Assembly: GCA_943788645.1 (NCBI GenBank)
Contig: CALSRC010000002.1
Coordinates: 113,010-177,009 of the forward strand
Length of the DNA: 64,000 nt
Source of the DNA: UA16 sp002292325
GTDB taxonomy: Bacteria; Bacteroidota; Bacteroidia; Flavobacteriales_D; Sanyastnellaceae
Direction: 5' to 3'
Part shown: one piece after another, positions 39,051 through 48,286 of the stretch
Position numbering within the stretch: the stretch's first letter is position 1
Layout: each line of letters starts with the position of its first letter
Notes under the pieces: generated by a model
What the model saw: only the letters and a program-made list of their open reading frames with translations
What the model was told of the DNA's origin: nothing
Databases searched by the model: none
Translations under genes and position numbers: made by a program

Positions 39051-40331
39051 ATGAAAACTTGGAAGGACGCCTTTCGGTGCGCTGCATTGTGGATGGGATT
39101 GCTGACGGGGACCATAGGTGCTCAAGCATCTCAATTATTGATTCCGATGGACGACGATCAATCAAACCACTTGAAGGCATATGGATTGGCATTTTGGTTG
39201 CTCGAACAAGAGGTTGAAGTAGAATGGCTGCTCAATTACCGAGGAGGTAGTTTTTTGTTGCCCAATTTGACTGCAGCAGTGGAGGAATGTGTCATTCGGG
39301 GCATCAGTCACCAAGTCATTGCCGATGTGCAAGCGCAACAGATTTTGCTGGAAATCGCGAACCCCGAATCCAATACAGAGCGTGTTAAATTAGAGGTGGC
39401 ACCGCAGATAGCCGTTTACAGCCCCGATGGGAAGCAGCCGTGGGATGATGCGGTAACATTGGTATTGACGTATGCCGAGATCCCTTACGACATCATCTAC
39501 GATCAGGAAATCATGTCGGGTGCTTTGCCCGTTTACGATTGGTTGCATTTGCACCACGAGGATTTTACGGGTCAATATGGCAAGTTTTACCGTTCCTACC
39601 GAAGTGCAGCTTGGTACCAGAATGAAGTAGCTCGGCAAGAGGGCATGGCTCGAACGTTAGGGTTCAATAAGGTGAGTGTGATGAAGCGAAATGTCGCATT
39701 GCAGATTCGAGATTTTGTGCTCGGTGGAGGATTCCTGTTCACGATGTGTTCCGGTACAGATTCGTTTGACATTGCCTTGGCTGCAGAGGAGATTGATATC
39801 TGCGAATCCGTTTTTGATGGAGATGGCACCGCGCCTGGAGCTGCCCAAAAATTAGATTACAATCGTGGACTCGCCTTCCAAGATTACCAAATCATCACCG
39901 ATCCCATGGTCTATGAATTTTCAGACATCGACGCAACGGAGGAGCACACGAAAACAAAGCAATTGAATGATTTTTTCACGTTGTTTGATTTCAGCGCGAA
40001 GTGGGATATCATCCCAACCATGTTGACACAAAGCCACGAGCGTGTCATTCCGGGTTTTATGGGGCAAACAACGTCGTTCCGAAAGGAGTTTGTCCGTTCC
40101 GATGTCACCATCATGGGAGAAACCAAAAGCACGCGTTCGGCCAAGTACATTCACGGCACCTTGGGCCAAGGTCAATGGACTTACTATGGAGGCCATGATC
40201 CGGAGGACTACCGTCACCTGGTCAATGATCCCCCAACGGATCTCAATCTGCACCCCAATTCTGCCGGGTACCGACTCATCTTGAATAACATCTTATTTCC
40301 TGCTGCGCGCAAGAAGGAACGAAAAACGTAA
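39051..40331 (+). CDS. Secreted amidotransferase-like protein (often named asparagine synthetase B)
   Basis: A 426-residue protein with a signal peptide (about 1-26, ending GAQA). The Bacteroidota family is often labelled asparagine synthetase B, but I see no synthetase motifs. The early segment QLLIPMDDDQSNHLKAYGLA and LNYRGGSFLLPN are typical of the family. The middle, VLGGGFLFTMCSGTDSFDIA, looks like the nucleophile elbow of a class I glutamine-amidotransferase-like fold with Cys233. WTYYGGHDPEDYRH near the end could supply a catalytic His. The predicted site is the periplasm, where glutamine amidotransfer would be unexpected, so the true reaction is unknown. It follows dnaB by 29 bases. 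Confidence 0.75.
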   Translation: MKTWKDAFRCAALWMGLLTGTIGAQASQLLIPMDDDQSNHLKAYGLAFWLLEQEVEVEWLLNYRGGSFLLPNLTAAVEECVIRGISHQVIADVQAQQILLEIANPESNTERVKLEVAPQIAVYSPDGKQPWDDAVTLVLTYAEIPYDIIYDQEIMSGALPVYDWLHLHHEDFTGQYGKFYRSYRSAAWYQNEVARQEGMARTLGFNKVSVMKRNVALQIRDFVLGGGFLFTMCSGTDSFDIALAAEEIDICESVFDGDGTAPGAAQKLDYNRGLAFQDYQIITDPMVYEFSDIDATEEHTKTKQLNDFFTLFDFSAKWDIIPTMLTQSHERVIPGFMGQTTSFRKEFVRSDVTIMGETKSTRSAKYIHGTLGQGQWTYYGGHDPEDYRHLVNDPPTDLNLHPNSAGYRLILNNILFPAARKKERKT

Positions 40332-40351
40332 TTGATTGGAGCTTGTTTGGC

Positions 40352-40918
40352 TCAGGATTTGACCATGATGGCCAAAGTAAATAGGTACATGCCGTCGCTC
40401 ATTTCCTTGAATTGGTAGTCCAACGGTCCATTGGATTTTTTGGCCATACTCAAAAGCCCCAAACCAGCACCGCCCTTTTCTGACCAGTCATTGTTGCACA
40501 GGCGTTCGACATATTTCACTCGAAGCTGCTCGTGGCTGAGTCCATTCACTTCGGACAGTTTGCCCCGCAGATTAGCGGCCATATCAAAGTCCACAAAATT
40601 CCCTGATTGAATTTGAAATCCAAGTGGTGTTTGCTCCAAGGTTAGATACAGTTGAATGTTTCCGCCATCATCAATCCACCCGTGCCTACTGACGTTTTGC
40701 AAGCACTCAACGAGCGTCGTTGAAATGCGATTCAATAATTTTCGTTTGACAGCAGCGCCTTCGAGGGCATTTTCTAAGAGAAGCAGAAGGGAATCTTGAA
40801 CTTCGGTGCTCAAGTGTCCAGTGAAGCTTAATAATACCCCCCCCTCATCTTCTCCCGAACGGGAATGCAAGGTCTCTTGCAAGTTGGAAAAGAGTCGTTG
40901 TGGATGGGTAGTTCTCAT
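40352..40918 (-). CDS. SiaB-family GHKL-fold protein kinase
   Basis: A cytoplasmic protein of 188 residues. The GHKL ATP-binding fold shows the N box STTLVECLQNVSRHG and a glycine-rich segment EKGGAGLGLLSMAKKS. It resembles SiaB, a kinase that phosphorylates an anti-sigma-antagonist-like partner (SiaC) in Pseudomonas. No SiaC-like or phosphatase gene is adjacent. The downstream end converges on the secreted amidotransferase-like gene. Confidence 0.8.
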   Translation of the reverse strand: MRTTHPQRLFSNLQETLHSRSGEDEGGVLLSFTGHLSTEVQDSLLLLLENALEGAAVKRKLLNRISTTLVECLQNVSRHGWIDDGGNIQLYLTLEQTPLGFQIQSGNFVDFDMAANLRGKLSEVNGLSHEQLRVKYVERLCNNDWSEKGGAGLGLLSMAKKSNGPLDYQFKEMSDGMYLFTLAIMVKS

Positions 40919-41100
40919 ATTAATTCCCCGAACCTACATACTTTGTCGTTAAAAACGCAATTTTTGCAGACAAAACTGTAGATTAGGCAGACGAAAGGTA
41001 GTTCATACTTTGCAGTTCGGGTGGGATGCCATGTTGATTTTTTCCACGATAGAGGGAAAGTTTTGAGCTAATTCGATTCTAATGACCTGATTTCGTGTGT

Positions 41101-41394
41101 CTAATAATGCGTGCCCGAAAGTCGACGTAACCGAGATTCATGCAGCAGGCTAATGCCTGAAGGAGTGCGAATCATTTCATAAAATCGGGGATGCAAAAAG
41201 TTCAGCGTCCGATGAAATGGACGGTTTTCGAGATGACACTTCCACACAAGCATGGCGAGGCGTTTGGTTGTTTGCCAAGCGTGCGGATTAAACTGAGATG
41301 GCCGAGGGAATTGGTCAATCCACGCTTGCGCTTCGGCGAGGGATTGAATCGGAGTGGGGCCTTGGAAGGCGAGAGGGTTCAATGGGATCGACAT
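41101..41394 (-). CDS. Small hypothetical protein
   Basis: A 97-residue frame with natural-looking composition: MSIPLNPLAFQGPTPIQSLA at the start and a helical, Arg/His-rich C-terminal half. No signal peptide, membrane segment or known motif. It follows the WYL regulator gene on the same strand after 99 bases and could be co-transcribed. The region from 40919 to 41100 contains no gene. I cannot exclude that this frame is not expressed. Confidence 0.45.
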   Translation of the reverse strand: MSIPLNPLAFQGPTPIQSLAEAQAWIDQFPRPSQFNPHAWQTTKRLAMLVWKCHLENRPFHRTLNFLHPRFYEMIRTPSGISLLHESRLRRLSGTHY

Positions 41395-41493
41395 GAGTTC
41401 GTGGTTAGAATGTTTGACCAAGCAAACCACGCGGTCCACTCCGTAACGGATTTACGGAGCGAAAAAAACATCGAAATTTCTCAAAGATTCCCT

Positions 41494-42513
41494 TCAGCTG
41501 TACATCCCCAGCGAATCGGAAAGTGCCGTTTTCATTTGATCGCGCAAGTCAGCAGGTTCGAGGACTTCAATTGCTGATCCGAGTCCAAGTAAAAATTGGA
41601 TGAGTTCAAAGGTGATCAGCACATGCAAAGTAAACTCGAAGGTGTCTTCGTCGATTTGAGTCAAATGCTGACTCGCGTGTACTGGCGAGGCGAGCAGGTA
41701 TTCATATTCCAGTCGATTGCACCGCACGCGCACATCACGAGGTGCATCGGTCATCTTCGAAATGCCAAAGCTGTGTTGAAAGAACTGAGCCCCGTCAAAA
41801 TCTGTCCGGACCTCGAAGGTCTTGCCCGTGGGTTCAGCATGCTCCATGCGATCCAATCCATACGTGCGATATCCCTCTCGATCAGGATTCCATGCGATCA
41901 CGTACCACCGGTTTCGGTATTCTTTGAGTAAATGCGGATGGATATCAAAAACAGTCGGCCCGTCGGACTGAAACTTTCGGTAGTGAATGCGCTGTACGTT
42001 CCGCTGTTGAATGGCTGTGAGCAGGGGCGTCAGAAATTCTGATCCCCGCGTTGCGGGAGCGGATTCGAATTGAACGATGGCATCAAGTTCCGTTGTTTCC
42101 AGGGTAGGAGCCATGCGAAGGCGATCGTCGATTTTGCCAATGGCTTGACCAAATTGAGAAAATACCGGAACGTTTTTGAATTGCACCAACGTCCGTGCTG
42201 CAAAACGAATGGATTCTAGTTCTTCGTCGTTCAGTTTTAGATTGTCAATGGAGAAGTCCTCCTCTTCGTAATGATAGCCGCGTGCGTCCCGGTGGTAGGC
42301 TATGGGCGCATGATATCCCAGGGCACCGTCGTAGCGCATGGTATTCAGGTCCTTTTCAATCGTCGAAGTGCTAATGCGGTCGCCTTCGCTTCCATAGAGT
42401 GCTTCTTCGCAAGCCAGTCGCAACTCTTCTTTGGACGGATATGGGCGGGCTGCGTTGCGCAAACACCGATCGATCGTTCGGTACCGAATGAGGGCGTATT
42501 TATTCGCTGGCAT
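41494..42513 (-). CDS. WYL-domain transcriptional regulator
   Basis: A regulator of 339 residues. An N-terminal winged-helix DNA-binding domain (about 1-75, with RYRTIDRCLRN and STSTIEKDLNTMRYDG) precedes a helical linker. The WYL domain follows (about 140-240; RIHYRKFQ, HPHLLKEYRNRWYVIAWNP, YGLDRM) and then the WCX C-terminal extension. WYL domains sense nucleic-acid or nucleotide ligands, often in DNA damage or phage defence control. No defence genes are visible nearby. The ATG at 42513 is chosen over longer frames because MPANKYALIRYRTID is the typical family start; it overlaps the upstream gene by 14 bases. Confidence 0.9.
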   Translation of the reverse strand: MPANKYALIRYRTIDRCLRNAARPYPSKEELRLACEEALYGSEGDRISTSTIEKDLNTMRYDGALGYHAPIAYHRDARGYHYEEEDFSIDNLKLNDEELESIRFAARTLVQFKNVPVFSQFGQAIGKIDDRLRMAPTLETTELDAIVQFESAPATRGSEFLTPLLTAIQQRNVQRIHYRKFQSDGPTVFDIHPHLLKEYRNRWYVIAWNPDREGYRTYGLDRMEHAEPTGKTFEVRTDFDGAQFFQHSFGISKMTDAPRDVRVRCNRLEYEYLLASPVHASQHLTQIDEDTFEFTLHVLITFELIQFLLGLGSAIEVLEPADLRDQMKTALSDSLGMYS

Positions 42514-43168
42514 CTCCTGCAAAATTAAGCATGTACCGCTTGCCGCGAACCACGTAGTCTGGGTGAAATGTCGTCGGAGGGCCCGAGGTGGGATATGGCT
42601 TACCTGTATTGTGCAGGTGAAATGCGTCCTCGTATCGTCCTTTGCGCAGGGCGTCTCCATACGTTTGATCAATCCAAGTAACACCTGCCTGGACGGCATC
42701 TTTGCCACGGATGTCCCGGAGCTGCAAGTCGAGCAGAATGCATTTGTACCCCATGAGTTGAAATGGCCCCCACGAAGTTGCAAGATTGCGCAGGGCCTCG
42801 TCGCTAGCGCCCTCCAAATCCGACCTTCGGATGTTTTCGTACCGCGTTCGTTTGCCGTCCCGAACCGATTTCAAGCGCTCATAAACGTGGGCTTCAAAAC
42901 GCTTTCCGGCTGGCTTACGACCTCCAGATTCCAATTGGATCAATGCTAACAGGTATTCAGCCGGCAGGTTGAATTCATTCGCCCACTGCTTCACATCGTT
43001 GCCATAATTCTTGAGCGTCGCGCGCTTTCCCCACCACTCACCCGGTTCGCTCCACGTACCTTCGATGCGACGGTCCAATTCGTTCCAAGCCAAAAGAACC
43101 CCCACTAACACCAAGATACCGGCGAGAGCTCGGCCCTTGTTTTTGGAGGAATGTGTGACGAACGGCAT
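42500..43168 (-). CDS. Membrane-anchored lysozyme-like muramidase
   Basis: A 222-residue protein with one N-terminal membrane segment (about 14-30) and a lysozyme/transglycosylase-like domain. The catalytic Glu is in LLALIQLESGGRKP, and SWGPFQLMGYKC matches the S-x-G-x-x-Q element of SLT-type enzymes. It probably cuts peptidoglycan in the periplasm. The ATG at 43168 shares a base with the stop of the upstream DUF554 gene (TGATG), indicating coupling; a longer start at 43207 lies inside that gene. Confidence 0.75.
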   Translation of the reverse strand: MPFVTHSSKNKGRALAGILVLVGVLLAWNELDRRIEGTWSEPGEWWGKRATLKNYGNDVKQWANEFNLPAEYLLALIQLESGGRKPAGKRFEAHVYERLKSVRDGKRTRYENIRRSDLEGASDEALRNLATSWGPFQLMGYKCILLDLQLRDIRGKDAVQAGVTWIDQTYGDALRKGRYEDAFHLHNTGKPYPTSGPPTTFHPDYVVRGKRYMLNFAGDASE

Positions 43169-43860
43169 CAAAAAAGGAACAGGAGGGGCAGGTCTGTTTC
43201 TATCCAAGTAGAAACAGGTTGAAACAATCCGACCAAAGCGAATGCGGGAATAAAATTGATCAGCGGAAAGGATCGGATCTGAAGTAAGTCCAGTCCGAGT
43301 GCGAATAATAAAATACCCCCAACCCCCGTCAAATCAGCGATCAATGCTTCCGACCATGCAGCACCGGAAAGGATGAATGCCCACGTCAATCCTCCTTGAA
43401 TTACCAAGACAGCCGGTGCAGCGAGCATAACGCCGCGTCCAAGTGCTGCAGCAAGAAATGCGGCACTTACAAAATCCATCGATCCCTTGATGAATAGCAC
43501 TGTCGCATCTCCACTGAGCCCATCTTGCATGCATCCAATCAAGGTCATGGCACCTGCACAGAATAGGACGACAGATTGAACCAAAGCGTTTCCTGTGCCG
43601 TTGCCCAGCTGTCCGGTCATGGATTTTACTCTTCGGTCCAATTGCATCAGATGCCCGAGGACAGCCCCAGCAATGAGGGCCAGAAAGATGGCAAACGGCT
43701 GCTGCATTTCCAGGGTCATTTGGATTCCCAATGCCACAGTAAATAGACCCAAGCACTGGAAGACCGTGTCACGAATCCCATCTCCAAGTCTTTTGCCGAG
43801 CAGCAAGCCCAATCCTGCCCCCGCGGCAACGGTTACTGCATTGAAGAGTGTTCCTACCAT
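43168..43860 (-). CDS. DUF554-family membrane protein
   Basis: An inner-membrane protein of 230 residues with about seven hydrophobic segments. The family pattern is clear: MVGTLFNAVTVAAGAGLGLL, LFCAGAMTLIGCMQDGL and IKGSMDFVSAAFLAAALGRG. DUF554 proteins (YdfK/YqgA-like) have no settled function; transport is assumed. First gene of a coupled set with the muramidase and WYL regulator. Confidence 0.9.
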   Translation of the reverse strand: MVGTLFNAVTVAAGAGLGLLLGKRLGDGIRDTVFQCLGLFTVALGIQMTLEMQQPFAIFLALIAGAVLGHLMQLDRRVKSMTGQLGNGTGNALVQSVVLFCAGAMTLIGCMQDGLSGDATVLFIKGSMDFVSAAFLAAALGRGVMLAAPAVLVIQGGLTWAFILSGAAWSEALIADLTGVGGILLFALGLDLLQIRSFPLINFIPAFALVGLFQPVSTWIETDLPLLFLF

Positions 43861-43864
43861 GCTC

Positions 43865-43878
43865 CGAAGTTACATTTG
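43865..43878. promoter_or_regulatory. Overlapping divergent -7 boxes (DUF554 / tgt)
   Basis: The plus strand has TACATTTG (43871-43878) for tgt. The minus strand has TAACTTCG (43865-43872) for DUF554. The two share two bases, so the promoters probably exclude each other. Confidence 0.55.
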
Positions 43879-43896
43879 CACCCAGAACATTCCTTC

Positions 43897-45036
43897 ATGG
43901 CAGCCTTGAACTTTCATATCGACGCACAAGATGCAGGGTCAAAAGCCCGTGCCGGGCGCATTACCACCGATCATGGTGTGATTGAAACCCCCATTTTCAT
44001 GCCGGTTGGAACGGCCGGGACCGTCAAGGCAGTCCCTCAGCGTGATTTGGCAGAGGACATTCGAGCACAGATTATTCTTGGGAATACCTACCATTTGTAT
44101 TTGAGGCCTGGAACGGACGTACTCGAGGGGGCGGGTGGCTTACACCGCTTTATGCATTGGGATGGCCCCATTTTAACGGACAGTGGAGGCTACCAGGTGT
44201 TTAGTTTGTCCGAACGCCGTAAAATCACGGAAGAGGGGGTGACATTTAGGAGTCACATTGATGGAAGTAAGCATCTGTTCAGCCCTGAATCGTCCATGGA
44301 CATTCAGCGAAGCATCGGTGCGGATATCATCATGGCGTTTGATGAATGTCCTCCTTATCCCAGTGAATACAAGTATGCCCGCGAATCAATGGAACGGACC
44401 CATCGCTGGTTGGACCGGTGCATGGCCCACCTCAAGGAAACTCCGGCGAAGTATGGCTTTGATCAGCATTTATTTCCCATCGTTCAAGGTTCGACTTTTC
44501 CGGATTTGCGCACAGCCTCAGCCCAAGCGATTGCCGAACGCGGGGCTGTGGGAAATGCCATCGGCGGATTGAGCGTCGGCGAGCCGCATGAAGACATGTA
44601 TGCGATGACGGAATTGGTGTGCAGCATCTTGCCAGAAGATAAGCCTCGGTATTTGATGGGGGTCGGGACGCCAGAGAATTTATTGGAAAATATGGCGTTG
44701 GGAGTGGATATGTTTGATTGCGTTATGCCCACTCGAAATGCGCGCCACGGGTTTCTATTCACTTGGAAAGGCACATTGAATATGAAGAATGAAAAATGGG
44801 CGCATGATCATTCTGCGTTGGATCCCGAGGGGACGTCGCCTGTGGATCAATTTTACTCCAAGTCCTACGTTCGACACTTGCTCAAAGCCAATGAGTACTT
44901 GGCCTTGTACATTTGCAGTGTGCACAACCTCGCTTTTTACCTCGAACTCGCTAGGCAAGCGCGCCAGCATATCATTGCGGGTGATTTCAGTACGTGGAAA
45001 GACTCTGTGATTCCGCACTTAAACCAACGCCTCTGA
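43897..45036 (+). CDS. tgt: tRNA-guanine transglycosylase without the usual zinc cysteines
   Basis: Swaps guanine 34 for a queuine precursor in tRNAs with GUN anticodons; 379 residues. The catalytic base is Asp95 (TDSGGYQVFS) and the nucleophile Asp274 (MFDCVMPTRN). In E. coli and Bacillus the zinc loop reads ECDCYTC before the Arg-His helix. Here residues 310-317 read PEGTSPVD, so all three Cys ligands are replaced while the fourth, a His, is kept (SVHNLAFY). I recall the same loop in other Bacteroidota Tgt proteins. The start is set at ATG 43897 because a TTG at 43876 lies within the -7 box. Confidence 0.94.
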   Translation: MAALNFHIDAQDAGSKARAGRITTDHGVIETPIFMPVGTAGTVKAVPQRDLAEDIRAQIILGNTYHLYLRPGTDVLEGAGGLHRFMHWDGPILTDSGGYQVFSLSERRKITEEGVTFRSHIDGSKHLFSPESSMDIQRSIGADIIMAFDECPPYPSEYKYARESMERTHRWLDRCMAHLKETPAKYGFDQHLFPIVQGSTFPDLRTASAQAIAERGAVGNAIGGLSVGEPHEDMYAMTELVCSILPEDKPRYLMGVGTPENLLENMALGVDMFDCVMPTRNARHGFLFTWKGTLNMKNEKWAHDHSALDPEGTSPVDQFYSKSYVRHLLKANEYLALYICSVHNLAFYLELARQARQHIIAGDFSTWKDSVIPHLNQRL

Positions 45037-45042
45037 GCCCCC

Positions 45043-46164
45043 ATGGGTCGATTTTCCCTCAAGCGCCTCGATCGCTACATCGCTCAAAAATTCCTCACCA
45101 CGTTCTTTTTCATGGTGGCGGTATTTTGTGTGATCGCCGTCGTGTTTGATTTGATGGAGAACATCGGGAGGCTGATGGATAATGAAGCGCCTTTAGGCGG
45201 CACCATTTTATATTACCTGAGCTTTTGTTTTCATTTTGGGAACCTCTTGAGTGGCTTTATTGTCTTTTTGACAATTATATGGTTCACCAGCAGGTTGGCG
45301 CAGCAAACTGAGATTGTCGCGATGCTCAGCGCGGGAATGAGTTTTAGTCGCCTGATGCGTCCGTATTTCTTGGCATCAACGGTGCTTGTCCTTATCTCAT
45401 TGGCCGTTTCGCATTTTATCTTGCCCCGGGCCAATGAGAGCAAGGTGGATTTTGAAGTGCAATACGTGCACGTGAATTTTCACATTTCCGATCAGCACAT
45501 GTACCGGGAAATTCAGCCAGGAGTAATCGCATATTTTCGATCCATTACGGTTGACCGCAACACGGGATATCGTTTTCAATTGGAACGATGGAGTGAGGAC
45601 AATATCTTGGAACAACGCATTTTAGCGGCCAAAGCGACCTGGTTGGAATCGGATAGCACCTGGAGGTTAATTAATGCACGAATCCGAAACATCGCTTCGG
45701 ATGGCACTGAGGATCTGCGGTACGTGACCCGATTAGATACGGCATTGGACATGCGGATCAGTGATTTTGGCCAGCGTTCCGTGTTGACCTCTGCGTTGAT
45801 TACGCCGGAGCTCGATAAGCACATCGAACGTGAAATGCGCCGGGGAGCTCCGGTTGAAATGCTCAAATTGGCTCGGTATGGGCGCACGGCAACTCCTTTT
45901 TCCATCTACGTATTGATGTTGATCGGGGTGGGGATTGCTGCAAGAAAGTTGCGAGGAGGAATGGGGTATCACTTGTTTTTGGCTGTGGTCACCGGATTCT
46001 TATTTGTTTTCGCATCCAAAATCATCTCCGTCTATGCCGCTTCGGTCGTCTTGTCACCCGATTCGATTATTTCAACGGACAACTGGCTCCGATTGGCCGC
46101 TTGGCTTCCCAACATCCTTTTCACTGGATTGGGGGGATGGATCTGTTGGAAGGCGCCCAAGTAA
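45043..46164 (+). CDS. LptF/LptG-family permease
   Basis: An inner-membrane protein of 373 residues of the YjgP/YjgQ family. Three N-terminal membrane helices (about 18-40, 60-80, 105-125) are followed by a periplasmic beta-jellyroll (about 130-270) and three C-terminal helices. These proteins, with LptB, pull LPS out of the inner membrane toward LptC. Bacteroidota often keep the two permease genes apart, and whether this one is LptF or LptG is not resolved. It begins six bases after tgt, probably in the same transcript. Confidence 0.9.
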   Translation: MGRFSLKRLDRYIAQKFLTTFFFMVAVFCVIAVVFDLMENIGRLMDNEAPLGGTILYYLSFCFHFGNLLSGFIVFLTIIWFTSRLAQQTEIVAMLSAGMSFSRLMRPYFLASTVLVLISLAVSHFILPRANESKVDFEVQYVHVNFHISDQHMYREIQPGVIAYFRSITVDRNTGYRFQLERWSEDNILEQRILAAKATWLESDSTWRLINARIRNIASDGTEDLRYVTRLDTALDMRISDFGQRSVLTSALITPELDKHIEREMRRGAPVEMLKLARYGRTATPFSIYVLMLIGVGIAARKLRGGMGYHLFLAVVTGFLFVFASKIISVYAASVVLSPDSIISTDNWLRLAAWLPNILFTGLGGWICWKAPK

Positions 46165-46181
46165 GAACCCTGAGGATCACC

Positions 46182-47012
46182 TTAGATTTGACCAGAAAAG
46201 GAAAGCCAACCCTGTCTTTCTGAACGGGCATGAGCGGCCAAGGCTTCTTCTTCGTTTGAAAAGATTCCATAGCATGCACTTCCTGTGCCCGTCATTTGTG
46301 CGTAGGCCGCGCCGGAGGATCTTAACGCATGCAAAACGTCGTTTACCACCGGTTTTTGAGCAGCAATTCCCTTCGTGAAGTCATTTCGCAAGAAGTTTTT
46401 CCATTCTTCGATTGGACGGGTGAACAAGCTGCTCCATTCCATGGTGGAGGGTTCGGGTTGAATCGCAGAAAATGCGGCTTTGGTTGAGATGTGAACCCCG
46501 GGATGGACGATCGTGATGTACATCGTTTCGAGGAATCCAATGTCCATTGCCGAGAGGTGTTCACCGCGGCCCGTAACCAAGGAAGGCTGACTCAACCAAA
46601 AGAACGGACAATCGGATCCAAGTTGGGCGGCGATTTCCAGCCCTTCTTCATCGGAGAGTTTCAAATCCCACAGGTTGTTCATGAGCTTTAGCATGCACAC
46701 GGCATCGCTGCTCCCTCCGCCCAATCCGGCTCCCATGGGGATTGCTTTGAGTAAATGGGCTTCAACGCCACCAATGGGATAGCGTGACTGGAGCAAAGCA
46801 TACGCACGTTGAACTAAATTATCCTCCGTTGCCCCAGGGATTGGGATGCCGGAAACTTGAAGGGTTAGTCCAGGTTCAGTTCTTTTGTGTACCTCGATAA
46901 CATCCTGCCATTGGATAGGCAAAAAACAACTCTCGAGGGAATGAAAACCGTCGGAGCGTTTGCCTGTAATGAACAAGCCGAGATTGATTTTAGCAGGGGC
47001 GAATCCGATCAT
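46182..47012 (-). CDS. ispE: 4-diphosphocytidyl-2-C-methylerythritol kinase
   Basis: A GHMP kinase of 276 residues in the non-mevalonate isoprenoid pathway. It has the substrate motif APAKINLGLFITGKR with the catalytic Lys, the ATP loop PMGAGLGGGSSDAV and a C-terminal MTGTGSACYGIF motif. Complete and normal in length. It follows era by nine bases on the same strand, so the two share a transcript. Confidence 0.95.
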   Translation of the reverse strand: MIGFAPAKINLGLFITGKRSDGFHSLESCFLPIQWQDVIEVHKRTEPGLTLQVSGIPIPGATEDNLVQRAYALLQSRYPIGGVEAHLLKAIPMGAGLGGGSSDAVCMLKLMNNLWDLKLSDEEGLEIAAQLGSDCPFFWLSQPSLVTGRGEHLSAMDIGFLETMYITIVHPGVHISTKAAFSAIQPEPSTMEWSSLFTRPIEEWKNFLRNDFTKGIAAQKPVVNDVLHALRSSGAAYAQMTGTGSACYGIFSNEEEALAAHARSERQGWLSFSGQI

Positions 47013-47021
47013 GCTGTGCCA

Positions 47022-47921
47022 TCATTCGAGGTAGCCAAGTCGTTTCAACTTGTGCTCGTCGTCTCTCCAATCTTTGTCAACTTTGACGTACAAATCCAGA
47101 AACACCTTTTGGCCGATGAATCGTTCGATTTCTTTGCGGGCGTCCATGCCCACACGTTTGATCATGTTGCCCGCTCTTCCTATGACAATTTGCTTTTGAC
47201 TTTCTCGGGCAACTCGAATTTCAGCTCGGATTTTGACAATGTTCTCTTCCTCCTGGTATGCGTCTACAACCACTTCACAGGAATATGGAATTTCTTGCTT
47301 GAAGTGGGTCAGAATTTTTTCGCGGATGATTTCTGAGATAAAAAACCGCATGGGCTTATTGGTCAGCTCATCCTTTGGGAAATAAGGCGGACTTATGGGC
47401 AGGTGCTCGACTATCCGCTCCAAGAGGGAGTCAATATTAAACCCATGCAAGGCACTGATTGGTGCGACAGTTGCTCGAGGAATGCGTTTTTGCCAGTAAT
47501 CAATCCGTTCCATGGCAATCGTCTGATCGGCGAGATCCACCTTGTTGATCAGAATGAAAACAGGAATGTCCATGTCCGCAATTTTGGCGAACGTTTCCGG
47601 ATGAGCCAAGTCTCCTTCGTTGACATCGGTTACGAGCAAGATAAGGTCAGCGTCCTGCAACGCAGAACGAACAAACTTCATCATGCCTTCTTGCAATTTG
47701 TATGAAGGATCTAGGACGCCGGGAGTATCGCTGTACACGATTTGCCAGTCGGGCTCGTTGACGATGCCCATGATCCGATGCCGGGTCGTTTGAGCTTTTT
47801 TGTTGATGATGCTCAATCGTTCGCCCACCAATTGATTCATCAGGGTGCTTTTACCTACGTTAGGCGAGCCGATGATATTGACGAATCCCGCACGGTGCTG
47901 GGGTTTGGTGGAGTCAGACAT
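47022..47921 (-). CDS. era: Ribosome-assembly GTPase Era
   Basis: A GTPase of 299 residues that binds the 3' end of 16S rRNA during 30S assembly. G1 is GSPNVGKST, G2 KAQTTRHR, G3 DTPG and G4 NKVD. The KH domain follows at about 205-295 (KQIVIGRAGNMIKRVGMDAR). Because Era contacts the anti-Shine-Dalgarno region of 16S directly, the altered 16S end in this genome makes its KH loop worth comparing with other species. Divergent from the initiator tRNA. Confidence 0.97.
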   Translation of the reverse strand: MSDSTKPQHRAGFVNIIGSPNVGKSTLMNQLVGERLSIINKKAQTTRHRIMGIVNEPDWQIVYSDTPGVLDPSYKLQEGMMKFVRSALQDADLILLVTDVNEGDLAHPETFAKIADMDIPVFILINKVDLADQTIAMERIDYWQKRIPRATVAPISALHGFNIDSLLERIVEHLPISPPYFPKDELTNKPMRFFISEIIREKILTHFKQEIPYSCEVVVDAYQEEENIVKIRAEIRVARESQKQIVIGRAGNMIKRVGMDARKEIERFIGQKVFLDLYVKVDKDWRDDEHKLKRLGYLE

Positions 47922-47979
47922 GGATGAGTTTCCGTTTGAACAGCGAAGGTACGCCGACTGTGGATATGTTACATCAGTA

Positions 47980-48010
47980 TTTGGTGGAATGGAACTTAAG
48001 TGTATCTTTG
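47980..48010 (+). promoter_or_regulatory. Promoter of initiator tRNA
   Basis: TTTG (47980-47983) and TATCTTTG (48003-48010) are separated by 19 bases, a clean Bacteroidota promoter, 34 bases before the tRNA. Confidence 0.8.
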
Positions 48011-48044
48011 CCGTCCCAATGACGCCAAGTCAAAGGGTGGATAT

Positions 48045-48117
<73 letters not shown>

Positions 48118-48131
48118 CTAAGGAAACGAAG

Positions 48132-48161
48132 AAAGAGCAATCAGCAATGGTTGCTCTTTTT
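48132..48161 (+). terminator. Terminator after tRNA-fMet
   Basis: AAAGAGCAA and TTGCTCTTT form a 9-bp stem with a ten-base loop, followed by TT. Confidence 0.75.
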
Positions 48162-48286
48162 GGTTTGGATGCCCGGAGAAACAGCGCATTTTCCTCCTCA
48201 AGCAGCAGAGGAGAGAAATTGGCCATTCTGTAAACCCGATTGCTATGATTTGAGTTTAACTTTCATTCTTTAAACCAAGGATCAGG

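Noticed and set aside
40919..41100. Two CATACTTTG copies (40936-40944 and 41009-41017) as a promoter or regulatory repeat
   Set aside because: No gene follows on the plus strand and the copies lack matching flanks; probably chance.
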